Shown here: in pieces, positions 25,858 through 38,500 of the stretch
Layout: each line of letters begins with the position of its first letter
Numbering within the stretch: position 1 is the stretch's first letter
Assembly: GCF_026151205.1 (NCBI RefSeq)
Contig: NC_087076.1
Location: 18,525,419 to 18,589,418 of the forward strand
Reading direction: 5' to 3'
DNA: 64,000 bases
DNA from: Bolinopsis microptera
Taxonomy: Eukaryota; Ctenophora; Tentaculata; Lobata; Bolinopsidae
Notes under the pieces: generated by a model
What the model was told of the DNA's origin: nothing
Seen by the model: only the letters and a program-made list of their open reading frames with translations
Databases searched by the model: none
Position numbers and translations under genes: made by a program

Positions 25858-28800
25858 TTCTAACATCGGGTGATACGTAGAATGTACCTGATAAGGACTG
25901 ATTGAAGCTTGAGAAAGATGGAAGCTGGAGTGGCTGAGCGGCTAGCCAGGACGAGAAGTTGGTGCTGGCAGATTGAAAAGAGAGAGATGGAGAGCGATAC
26001 GGCAGATTTATAGGACTAGGACTACACTACATTACTTGACGCAGAATATCCGAAAAGACTTGAATTACAACAACTACGGCATGAGCTCTATTTATCGAGA
26101 AAATGTCTGCTGGAATCACATGATAAACGATTGTTAATGACTGTATGGTGATTTTCACGCGTAATAATATGATTGCTGCACCCCGAACATGCCACCTTGC
26201 CCCATAAACATTTCCTTTTTTAATCGATTCCAAATTCTTGGACCCTAAAATTCGGTTCCCAAAGTACACCCTTTTAAAAATTGCGTTTCATTACGTCAAT
26301 AATAAGTTTGTTTTTTTCTGAGTCAGATAGGTTTGTGAAAGGCGTATTACTATTCGCGTGATTTGTGATGTAACATTTTGTTGATTTGAAAATATGTTTT
26401 TGAGTTAGGAACATTCGATATGTTATTCAAATGCTGATGAACGGCTGATTACTAGTCTAGCTTTGAAAACTCGAAGGAAAAATAAGCAACAAATTTAATT
26501 TTAACGAGATATTTTAGTCAACATTTGATTAAAAAATTCCATATGACGTTGCTCCTTTTTCCTTCTCGCTTCAAATAGTCAAACTTTAATTCAATATTCA
26601 TGTTCACTAAATTGTTAACTAAAACTAAACAGTGGTTTACTAATTTTATACGTTTTTAGGCGGGAGTTTGATAAAGCTGAATTGCATAACTTAAGATGCA
26701 ATCAAGAGGATTTTTCATGGTTTATAATCGCATTTCCATCTTTCATTTCTTAAATAAAACCGAGAGAACATTCGAGATTCGGTCCAACATTACCATATTT
26801 AGTATTACCGGATGCTTGAGTTACTATTTTGAGCTGTACATGTACGCAACAATTTACACACTAAAATTTATATTCGTCACGATGCCGTGAAATTCGTCAC
26901 ATCCCTATTGATATCCAGTTCCAAGGATTCCGCGTACATTCAGAGATTAATTTAAACGCATATTATACTTGGGTAACGAGTAGTAATTTAATCCTATTTG
27001 TAGATTAGATTAGCTGATGTCACCCTCCTAAATAGTGGCTATGATGATGATATGTCGTGTATACCTAGAATCTGAAAACCGATGCGGACTTGGAAAATTA
27101 TTTGTTCACACACAGATGGACAATGTCATTATATAACGAGGAAGGGGATTATTATACCGTAATATTTGAAATTTAAGACGGTAGTGTTACTGTAAACCGC
27201 GTGCCATGAGCTGTTGTGTCCTTAGTTTTTGTTTGAATGGTCGCTCACACATCAGGCCAGGATATGGATATTTCAGATTCTTTGAATTAATGCATTTAAA
27301 CAGTCACTGGAGAGGACTATTTGGAATGTTAATTCAAATATTTTTTTTCAAAATTGTTGTTTTTTCTCATTTAACTTCGCGTGTTTTACTTTGTGTCAGG
27401 AGAAGAAATCAAGGAAAATACATGGAATTATAACAAACGCTAAAAAATTATCGCTTACAGCATAATTTCACAAATTTAATCCTTATTACATCACTAAAAT
27501 ATTAATAAAGCTCCAGCAAATACATCACAGATGTCTAAATCATTATCAACGCTATATATACATGCAATTTTATATTTCCATCCATCTAAACCAGATATAA
27601 TACTGTACTAAGCTACAAAAACGTCCTCACGCAGCTATCAAATTTGTATAATTTAACTCTTAATTTACACACACATTGGTGGTCAAATACTGCAAAACGG
27701 AAAGATTTTGTGCGATCATCACTTAATTTGTACGGGTTAAAATGTCATAATTATACAGAAAGAATTGCAACAAAATGGAACGGGGGGTTCCTTCTTAAAG
27801 TCTGTCATCACATTATGTTGGGGAGGATTTGTTATTTAACCGGTGCTCTAAAATTCTTACGTCTTATTAGGAATGCCGTGGATCCAATTATTGAGTCCCC
27901 AGACGGCGCCACAATAATTTTCTCTTTAAAAAATCTCTTGAGTTCCGGTAGCCGTTAGGCTTTATAATTTATATGTCAGAGAGAAAAACTCACTGTCACA
28001 CTACAGTAGAGTTGTTACTGTCACACTACAGTAGAGTTGTTACTGTCACACTACAGTAGAGTAGTTACTGTCACACTACAGTATAGTTGTTAATAACAAG
28101 ATAAATACTCTTTATTCTTACCTTTCTGAGATCATAAACAAACAATAATATTAAAATCTTTATTAGTTTTGCTCAGAAAATGTCTTTGTTATATCAAACG
28201 TCAAGAAAATTAACTGCACCAGCAGCGTCACATGGGCTCTTAAAGTTCGCTACTTGATGACTGGAAAGTGGAAATCCAGTTCTTACTCCGCAAGCTTTCA
28301 ACTTGTTACTCCGCAATTATTCTACTTCGTAATCCGCATATATTTTGGAGATTTCACTCGTTTACCACCACGTACTCGTCAGCTGCATCTAGAAAATGGT
28401 AGAAATATAGTCAAAATTGACAGTTCACACTGAAAGACCATAAGATGTTAAAATAATGAAATTCATAACCTTGGTAGGATATCTGATATGATTGTCACAT
28501 GATAGTCGACCAGTAGGAAAGTGCCAAGTGTGATATTTCAGATAATGCTATAGAAATATGTTGATAAATCGAGAAGCACATTGCACATAGAGCAATAAAT
28601 ATCTTGTTATTTTCAGATCTCCCAATTTCTGGGGAATTATCGATCTGTAGTTAGACTGATTTGGAGTTTAAAATTTCACTAAATTTTACGCTTGTGAATG
28701 TGAACTATTTAATACGGTCAAACTTGAAGGATCTGTTTAAGATGAAAGTTTCTATTTGAACTTATTATCAAGACTTTTAAACTTTTGCCTGTTTTGATAC

Positions 28801-29794
28801 TTTCAATACTGGCTCAAAACAAATAGTCTAAATCTTTGTGCCAGGATGCATTAAAAATCAAATACTTGTCGTATCATCCCACGCCAACAAATTCTAGATT
28901 TTAAACTCATCTTCATCTGTTAAACAACAGATTTAAATAACTTCTGACAAATGCACGTACAGCATCTTGGTAACAATTCTGTAATTCTCAATTGGAAATA
29001 ACACGAAATGAGACTAATAAGTAATATTATATATGATAACATGATTTTTTCACGCTTTTTTCTTGTATGAAATTCACGGACAAGTGAACACGTTCAATAT
29101 TACCTTTTACTTTGACAAACCCAACCCACAAATAACATTTTTGGATTATCTTTATCGGGTTTAAGAAATTTACATTTTCTCACATTCAAGCTGCAACCCT
29201 CATCTTCAACTAAAGACGATTATTTCAAACATTTTTCACCAAACATCTAGATATGTAATATTACTTCTATCTCTAATATACCCTCGAACATGTATATGCA
29301 TTGTTTAAAACACTTGAACTAGATTATGCAGCATTAGAAAGTTAGAATGTATACTGTATGTATATCGAGAGAGTAGTAAATGTAACAGAAGACGGTACAA
29401 TCCCCGGCAACCTGGATCAACTGCACACCATACCATGATGAACACACCCCCACATCAACCATTTCACCTCTCTTTAAAAGGTTTTAATCCACTGTAGTGT
29501 GTCCCACCCTAAGTGTAAATCTAACCCAGAATACCCCCGTATCTCCCACCTTACATCTTGTTTGAAAGAAGCCTGCCAGTACAATTATATTCTATATCCC
29601 CAATCTCCAGCACAGTATCTATACACAACACATTACACAGTACCACGTGACAGTACCACATGACTAATACACTCGGATAAAGAGCGAGCAGGACCACACC
29701 AAGTAACGTAGGTTTAGCTCCCCGAGCTCGCACCTCCCCACCGGTCAGGGGGTGTTGCTAGTTAATTACTGTAGTAGTCTCTGAGTGTACAAAC
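25858..29794. other. Non-coding between the TGF-beta locus and the lectin
   Basis: No supported exon. A 25-bp tandem repeat lies at 27990-28092. The rest is AT-rich DNA with chance ORFs. Confidence 0.45.
27990..28092. repeat. About 25-bp tandem repeat, 4 copies
   Basis: The unit is ACTGTCACACTACAGTAGAG followed by TTGTT, with minor variants in the last two copies. Confidence 0.92.
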
Positions 29795-31846
29795 ATGTTG
29801 TTGTCGGCGGTTTTATTGGTGTTTTGTAGTGTGGCCATCACAGGTTCGGAGGCCAATACTGAAGAGATCTTCAATCAGGTTTGTGCGGTTTTACATATTT
29901 CCACAAAACTTCCAGACCACAGTCGAATTTGTTCATACTTCACAGTTCACCGCAAATTTTGGAAAATATTTTGACATGAAAAGAACGACTTTCATCAGAA
30001 ATTTTCAGCCAACCTGAAATGGGCAGCACATAGGAAGTACCTAAAGAGCGAGGGAGGACAGCGCTCTAAAATTGCATGTCTGTGAAAAATTAAAATGTTA
30101 AAACTGCCCCGGCCTCGCTAGCTGTTCCTCATGACATACAAGTCTTCAGTGTTTGCCCTAAACACGAGTGACCCGTGACGAGCACGCCGGACTATTCCTG
30201 CCACATTCTCACTACGTTGCTTGTTGCTCGCAAACTTGAAACATCTTTGCTACTTAAAAACGTTAAAACACTGTGAACTAACTGACACCGTACATCGCAA
30301 CTTAGACCGGATGGGGTGGTGGGAATTTATCAGTGTGGTGGCAAATATTCGGTTCTAAATTCCAGTTTAATTTGAGAGAACACTTTTGGGGCAGGTGGCC
30401 ACTGAAAAGTCATGAGTTGAAATTATAATAGTAGCGACCAAAACACAAATACCGGCCCTAAGTTTGCCGCCTTTTAGTTCTCCGTTTCTGACTTCAGTGG
30501 AAACAGTCGACGAAAAACAAAAGGCTGCAAGAAATCAAACCATGCTTACAAAAATAGAATTTTGTAAAGATATTGTATCCATGCACAGGAGTCCATAATT
30601 AAATCACCCGGTTCTTCATCAAAATATAATTTGTCAAATTTCTGCAGATTTGGAAAACATAATATTTTTTTGAGTGCATCTAAAGCCTATAATATAAGCC
30701 TATTTCAGTATTTCTAGCAGAAATCAAGATCATATTTCCAAAACCAATTTAAGTCCATAACCCATCAAATTACTACAGATTCAAGAGTTGCTGCGAACAA
30801 GGCGGTCAGTTTTAGGAGAAAGCGACTACCAGTGCTTTACCTCGGGAGAATGTGTATCCGAATACCAAATGGAAGGTCTGGTGACCTACAAAGAGGAAGC
30901 TTTGTGTACCCGAAGTGAGGAGGGCTGTGGAGAAGGAGTCATGGTTCTGGAACGAGCCAAGAGGGAGGAAATGTGCATGAACATGGATGAGGATATGGAG
31001 TTGTGCAAGAGATCAGTTGAACCACAACCAGCCTGCGGTATGGTTATGGAGAAGATCGAGGAGATGGGTTGTGGAGAGATTATTGTGGAGAGAAAAGTGA
31101 GGAGGAAGAGAGATATGTGTGTTGCTTTAAAGAAGAGGTTCTCTGGACTCTGTAGTGGACGGAGAAAGAGAGCTATCAGTGATGGGTGTAATAGAGTCAT
31201 GGAAGCAATGGAAAGTAGTGACTGTGCCAGTGAAGTTGAGTTTCTCAGTAAGAGACAGTCAGGATGTCCAGATGGGTGGACAGCAAGACAAGGTGTATGT
31301 TACAAGTACTTCAAGGACCCACTGAACTTTGCAAAGGCCAACAACTTATGTAAAGGAGCAGCTGCGGACTCGAGCTCTAGGTTGGCTACAATCCAGTCAA
31401 TGTCGGTGGACACACTGGAAGACAGGAAGTTCTTTGACTCTCTGATTGAGAGTTCCGGAGCAGTGGAGCACATCGATTCTGTCCTCTCCACAATGGACGA
31501 CATGTTCGAGGGTAAGAACTGGAAGGAAGTGATTGAGTATTATGATAACTGGGCTTGGATTGGAGTGAAGAGCTCAGGGGACGACTGGAAATGGGCGGTA
31601 CCCAGTCAGAAAGAGGCTGATTGGTCCCCAGTTAAGATAGGTCAAGATGATTGGAGGAAGAGCGAACCTTCTCAAGACCATGACCTGAGAATGGATAACG
31701 GAAACTGTGGGGTTTACTTCCACAACCGTAAGGAAAGGATAGACAGCTCTTTATCGGACAAAACAGACGAGGGAGAAGTCAAGGCCTGGTGGAACGCTAA
31801 CTGTGAACTGGAGCTGCCTTTCCTCTGTGAAGTCAGAGCTAACTAA
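29795..31846 (+). CDS. Secreted C-type lectin-domain protein with dibasic cysteine-rich pro-region
   Basis: Two exons, 29795-29878 and 30779-31846, join in phase 0 and encode 383 residues. Exon 1 supplies a signal peptide (MLLSAVLLVFCSVAITG). Residues about 30-190 are rich in Cys, Met and Glu and hold several furin/prohormone-type basic sites: RTRR, LERAKR, KVRRKR (about 134-139), GRRKR (about 155-159) and LSKR (about 187). A C-type lectin domain follows (about 191-383). It starts CPDGWTARQGVCYKYF and contains WIGVKSSGDDWKW, an EPSQD segment where many lectins have EPN or QPD, a WWNANC segment where WND is usual, and PFLCEV at the end. Calcium/sugar-binding residues are therefore only partly conserved, so the ligand cannot be predicted. 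The whole lectin domain lies in one exon. An AATAAA lies at 32034-32039. Confidence 0.88.
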
Positions 31847-32530
31847 TTGGTTGTCAATTAATTAGTTGATAATTTGACGAACAGCAGTCAACAGACATGG
31901 TAGAAGTTTTGTTTATTTCACAGAATATTACCAAATTTTGTCCGTGTTCTTGTGTTTACACTTTAAATTCAGTTTCACTTTATTACTACTAAAAAACTTT
32001 TAGTTGCACGAGTAATTTCTTTAGCAATAGAAAAATAAATTGAGAATTTCTGAAGAAACTTTTAAAAATGTTGTTATTCTAAAATTATTATTTCGTATTT
32101 ATAACTTTTTGGAGACGATTTAAAGAATTTAACCCAGATGACAACATGTAATATAGATACTAAAATAGACATGCTCAGAATAGTAAATATTGTTTAACGT
32201 GCAGTTTACTAGCTATAAGTAAATTGTATGATAACATTAACATATAAGGCGCCGATTTTTATTATTTTCAACTTGAGCTTGAGTCATTTTAAACACTAAG
32301 CGGTAAAGCCATAATACCTAAGATGCAGATGAATGAATACGGAACCGTTTTTGAGAACTAATTCTTCTAGCTTAATCGAATAATGATAGGATAAAAATAA
32401 AAAACCCGCTACAGCTAGCCGTAAAGTCTATAGAGAAGTCGGACAGAATCTCTTGCACATTAAACCGACCCGGCTTATCAAAATCTGCTAACATGAGTCG
32501 TTACATATTATATTATGGAGATATATCACG
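31847..32530. other. Intergenic between convergent genes
   Basis: 3' flank of the lectin (AATAAA at 32034-32039) and of the minus-strand F-BAR gene. Nothing else seen. Confidence 0.5.
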
Positions 32531-35500
32531 CTAACCTGGGTCATTAGATATAGATATTATCTGAATATCTCGTTCGTTGAGCACTTCACCTCTCTCTGCC
32601 GGCACATGTTCGAGGCTGATATCCACCAATTCCTCTTTTTCTGATGTACTTTCTTCCGGAGACGATATAAGGTCCACTTCAGGCGAGTTAATTTCCTCGG
32701 GGGACGATATAACGTACACTTCTGCTAGCGTTACGTCTACTTCTGTCTGTGTAACGTTTACTAGAGAAGGTGTCAGGTCCACTTGTGGTGGTTTGGATTC
32801 TATGACTGGGGTAGGATATTCTCCAGCGGGTCCTGTATCTCGGCCATGCTGTCTTGATCTTCTAATGCTGCAGTTCCTACACGATCTTTATGTTAGTGTG
32901 ACTAGTTAGTGTGACTAGTGATAACAGATGTAAACACTTAGGCACCACACTGAAACCGTGCAGCTTATAATAATTGTATACGGTAGTGATGTTATTGAGG
33001 GAAGGTGAACTTTATCTTTCCGTTAAATTATACACAACAGTTAACCACACATATTACAGAAGGTCTTGAAATGGCAACGCCCAATGATCAAATAAAAATA
33101 TGAAAGTAAAAGGGCAATTTGACGTGAAGGGTTACAGCTAAGTGTAAAAGTTGAAGTGCTTCTGAAGTTCTGATCACCTTTCACAATTCCCGGGTCCAGG
33201 ATATCTTCGTCTTCAGGATCAAGCAGGGCATCGTCAGCTGTGTCAAGATCCTCTGGATTAATTACGGATTAGAATTGGAGAGGGAACAACACAATTGAAC
33301 ATTAGGGGCGATACAATTAAACAATTCATTCTAAAAAATGTATACTAATTTGAAATTCCTCCCCGCTACGTCCAGTTTTCGATATTATTTTAAATTCGTT
33401 GTGAGTTATGTTAACTTAAGTTGAATACAGGCTACCAAATTCTTTGAAATTCTAGCTGTCTTGAAAAAACTGAAATAACCTTGAGGTGTCTCGATGAGGT
33501 TTCCAGATAGAGTTCTAGTCCTAATATTAGACCACATAGTGGCAACCTTCTGTGAAATATCCCTCAGTGGACTGTTGAGATTATCATTATCAGAGCCTAC
33601 TCTTTCTCTCATCGGGTTCATGTTACCCAACATGTTACCCACAGGAAACACTCTTTCCTGGAGAGAGGAGATTGTTTCTTCTAAAACACACACACACTAG
33701 AGACAAGTCGACGAGCGACCTGGTGTCGGGTACAATGGCAATCTAATTTTAAAAGTTTTCCCAGTGCCGTAATGTCGTGAAATCACTAATTCTCACAGGA
33801 GCACAGATCACACAAAACTATTTAACATCTCACGTCCACAGTTTGTTACTAATAAAACTGATTTGATGTTGCATTAAAAAACACTAATGCGACTAAGGAC
33901 ACACACACACAGCTGTATTTCTAGCTGTCCAGCACCTCCGGGGCATCATGCTACGCACCTGGATGTTGTTGAAAAACTTCTTGGCTGGCGTTTGACAGTA
34001 CTGCATCATTTCCGACCGGGACATGTTGAGTCCGAGGTCTCCAGGGGGCTCGGGGGAACTGCATGACATACTGTACCGCACTGAGTTGGAGGGTGGTGTG
34101 TTAAATACTGTGGAGGTTGCAGGTAGCACAATGTTTAGAGAATTAGAGGGGTCATGTGCAAATAATGACACTGTTAGAGGGGGAGAGGGGTTTCCGGAGT
34201 TGGTGGACTAAGGTTGGAGAGGGGTTCATTTCAAGTGTTAAATCCATCATTTTCTCTCGACTGTGCAGAAGGTGCTATAACAAAATAGCTCTTTTTCGCA
34301 TTACTAGATGTTACATTGTACAATATAAAATTATTATAATATAATATAGATATATCCGTGGCAGAGTTCATTTGTTGTACTGTGAACGTAGCAAACAAAG
34401 AATAGTTTGGGTTGTTGTAACAATATTAGATGAAGAGATGAAGATTATGAAAAGCATTTAAAATGTGGGCGTTATGTCTGACCGCCCCCGAGAGCAGGTA
34501 ATATTAATTTCTTGTTAAAATATAGCGTATAAATAAATAAATAGGTATAATCTATCGTGTACCGATAAGGTCCTAGCTCAACACTTCCTTGTTCGAAATT
34601 TGTCTGACAGACACCGCCTAAATTAAACGTCAGATGGTGTCACGTCATTTAGTCATGTAATTTGTTATGTAATTTGGGAGCAGCCGCTGTATTACGTGAT
34701 GCACGAGACATTAAATAGTGAATTATTAACCAAGAATAACGCTAAAATATTCAAAGTATTCAGATTTCAGATGACTGCGTGTTGGGGTGGGTTTGCCCAG
34801 GAATGTGGGTTATGTCTGAAATGTTACCTGATTCTGCAGCAGACTGAGCGGCGAGGAGGGTGGATGAAGTGGTAGAGAAGGAGGTGGAAGTGGAGGTGAT
34901 GAGAGAGGTGAAGTGACCCACTGAGTCGCAGACAGCTTCCACTCGCCGTACTGACGTGTTGTTGAGCTCCTGATGAAAGAGGGGGATAAGTTACTGATAC
35001 AAATAACTGATCGTGTAATTGGACAATTAGTGGAACAAATCTCATTGGTAAATCATATATGAGTGAATTACATTTTTTCAGTTGCTGACCCTGTTTTGGA
35101 AAATTATTACTGAACGGATATCAAGCACAGTTTAATTACACGTAAAGTGTGAACGTGGTCCAGTACAGTTCAGAACCAGCGACCAGTGTTAGCACTATGT
35201 ATCCTAAAAACCTTGTCTGCTCTAACCACCATACCCTAAGTATGTGTTAGGGCAGTACTCGGAGTTCAAAGAGGGTTTATAACTTAACGCTAGGTATGGG
35301 GAGACAATGTTGGGAAGTGGGCGAAAAAAAGTGGGATACAAAGTACCAGGCCCGGAGGAGGTAGTTAGGAAAAGGATCTGGGGACCCAAGTACACTGTAC
35401 AGAAGTACTGGGCCTGAAGGGGATAGTGTATCTAAACCTTTTTACAGTACGTGACAATTAGATTCAAGAAAACTCAGTCATCTGATTGATCTTGTCTGCA

Positions 35501-38500
35501 GCAGAGGATTTATGATTGATTTGTCCTTGAGAATTATAATTTATTCCATGCTAAAAATGTTTGGTCCCTCGCCGAGTGCATCCACATTCCGATACTTCAA
35601 ATCAAGATGTAATGATGGTGTGTCTATCCCTGTCTACAGTGTAGCCTCTACTCTGCAATGCAGATTAAATACACTGAATATTAACTTTATTCTTGGTACT
35701 CAGATAGCTGGACCAGTAAAGTGTATCTAGCATCATTAGACATGCTGATTGTGCTGTCTGTACGCTTTAATATGCAATCGATCAGACCAGCTTGTAGCTT
35801 GCATATCATTATTATATGCCAGCATTCCCAATGATTAGCAAATTATCACAAGCCCTTTTCAATCGACGTGACGATTAAACTGTCGAGTGAGTGCGTGGTG
35901 TCCTCAACTTGGCCACTACTGGTTGGTTGGATTTTTGGGCATCTACTTTACCTCCCATGAGAGGATATGTGACGTCTATTGGGATCCCTGGTACTTGGAT
36001 GAGAGCCAAACCATTTCCTGGGCTAACCTGAAAATCAGCTCCAGAGGCCACTACCGCATTCAATAATCTTCGATAAATTCACAAATTCTCCACATTTGGT
36101 ATCAAAAGCGGGCGGCATGTGAGAAACAAATATTCTCCTCCCTGCAGCAGCTCCAATACAGTTCTGAGGCAGGAGTCTAGGCTGGATCTCCTTCAAACCC
36201 TGCTTGCAATAATATTGCTAACTCTGGTTCTACCCAAAAAGAGGGCAACTACCCTTAAAGAGGGCAACATCTTGTCTGGGCACCAAAACTGACCAGACAG
36301 GGTATCCAGACGATTCTCAGGATCTATTCTTGTATTTAGCAGACTCCTCTCGGAGCTCTGTCTGGTCCTGTGGTTTATTCACCAGGTTTTATAGGTATTA
36401 CAATGCTGACTAGAATGTTGGCTCCGCATGCTAGAACGGAATGCAGGGCTCGACAAACCACATTCTATCAACTTAAAGTTAGGGCATCGGTCAGGGCAGC
36501 GAAACAAGGATGTCACTTTCGACTGTAACCTTAGGTTAGCAAGTAAAAGTAAGCAAGATGTCCTGATGTGATAATTAGCAACCACTAATTTTCTTTCTAA
36601 CTAAAACTCTTCCCAGGCATTGTCCGCAGACACAAAGAGGTGGTCTTAAAATGTAACGGCATATTTTACTTGCGGGGAGGAGTAGTAAGCCATATTTGTT
36701 ATGACACGTGACAGCTATTAACCAATCAGCTTCCAGCAGTGTCCTATCAAAGAATCAATCCACCACGTGTCAAAACAAATATGGCTTATTTATCACCATT
36801 AACCAAGTCTACACTTTCGTCTCTCACGATGGTTAAATGGGTGAAACTTTTAAAACCACAGATGGATTTCAAATACGTGAAAAGAAATCCGTTACAAGCG
36901 GAACTAGCAGTTCCAGTGGCGTAACGAAGGGCGCCATTTTGACAATTTTGAAAAACTTAACTGAGGTACTAGCTTTTTCGGCGGGATGCACCAACATGCA
37001 ACGTTACGCCACTGAGCAGTTCCTGCTAAAGTTTATATCACGAATATTATGTATGTCATGCCCGACCAAAGAAGAGATAAGTTGTTTTCATGACAGGAAG
37101 ATTATCCACTATATTAGAGAGTGTAAGTAGTAGGGTTCCGAGGATCTCACGTGCTCATGTATTGGAATATACGGGCTAGCCTGTACTCTAGTCCAGACAA
37201 GGACTAGTTCCAGTGATTATAATACTAAACTGAGTAGCATCACCCCGTCACGTGATTCATTTCTGTGCAACAGTCCCTGAATGGCAGGAGCAGATAATAT
37301 GGTGATTTGCGGAACTTTAGAACTTCTGGAATTTTCGATTTGATGATATTGAATTGAGTAGCTGTTGCAGAAAAAGGGATCATTAGGTTATGAACAACTG
37401 CTTATGTCGTGGTAGAGGAAGCTGAAAAGGCTACCCTAGATCTTTGAAACTTCAGATATTGACTCTCCCTCGGGTTCACATTTGCTGAGTATTAGAATAC
37501 TTTACAAATAACAGTCTACCTTTTTTGGACGTCATTTTTTACTATGAAGTCGCTAAAGTATATAAGCCATTCAGATCAGAACAATAAAACATCTAACAAC
37601 AAGACATGGGATAACACATGACACTGAGCGATAAATTCTAATTCTATGGAGCACTATAGTTCTTCTCATATCTCTAATAGGGGACAGCATAATCCTCATA
37701 GCTACCATAAAATACAAGGCTATCAGCGACACAAGGTGATATTAGCCGTGATACAGCACTTGGCAATCTGTGATCTTCTGGAGACTGTTTTCAGAGTGTT
37801 TCACTCTAGTGCTGATACATGATGGTTAGGTGATGGGAACACTGTTCTGTCACCTCGGAAGAGATTGTTAGTAATGTGGGTAATATACAGGCACTTCTTC
37901 TGCCCTGCACACTTACGACTGTGGTGAAGTTCTCCCTCAGAACCCTAGCTTGGTCTTTTAGGTTCAGACCAGATCACATATCATCAGATCTACAGTGTGG
38001 GTTATAACGGTGTGTTGCCCCAACTCTAGTGATGCTCATGATACACGTGATACACACTTAAGTTACCGAGAGTACCAGTGTAACTATGGTTACAGCTCGC
38101 ACGATCTCATTCTCCCAACATGGTTTCTACGGTTGTTATCGGGTTATCTTATCAGTCCTCCTCTCTTATTCCATACTTCTCATCACATCAATACTCTTGC
38201 TAGTGGTAGCAAAGAAGGCACGGTAAGAGACTAAGGTAGGAGGGGATGAGCTGCTAACTGTGGGGGTGCTGTTACTATCCTATCTGCCATGGAGCGTGAT
38301 ACTCTTTACAGGGGTTTACAGTGGGATACAGCACTGTTACCACCCGAGCAGTTCGATACCTGGCTAACTTCTTCGTTTACTCTCTTGCCGTTCGAAGTTT
38401 TAGAAAATTTCTTAAACTGAAGATATCCAAACTAGTTCTCATCATGATCCAACAACAACACAGCAGAGACGAGGAACGATTTCAAGACAGAGGTGCCCAG

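Noticed and set aside
25925-25960. A-box-like GAGTGGCTGAGCGGCTAG after ligand B
   Set aside because: No B box at tRNA spacing and no cloverleaf.
35150-35245. Reverse-strand tRNA-like text (GTGGTTAGAGCAGAC, GGTTCTGAACT)
   Set aside because: The B box is too degenerate and no stem structure could be drawn; possibly an old SINE, not supported enough to annotate.
35875-36063. Minus-strand ORF with a SGAD stretch resembling a retroviral-type protease motif
   Set aside because: No flanking gag/pol similarity, no LTRs and only 62 codons; the motif alone is not evidence.
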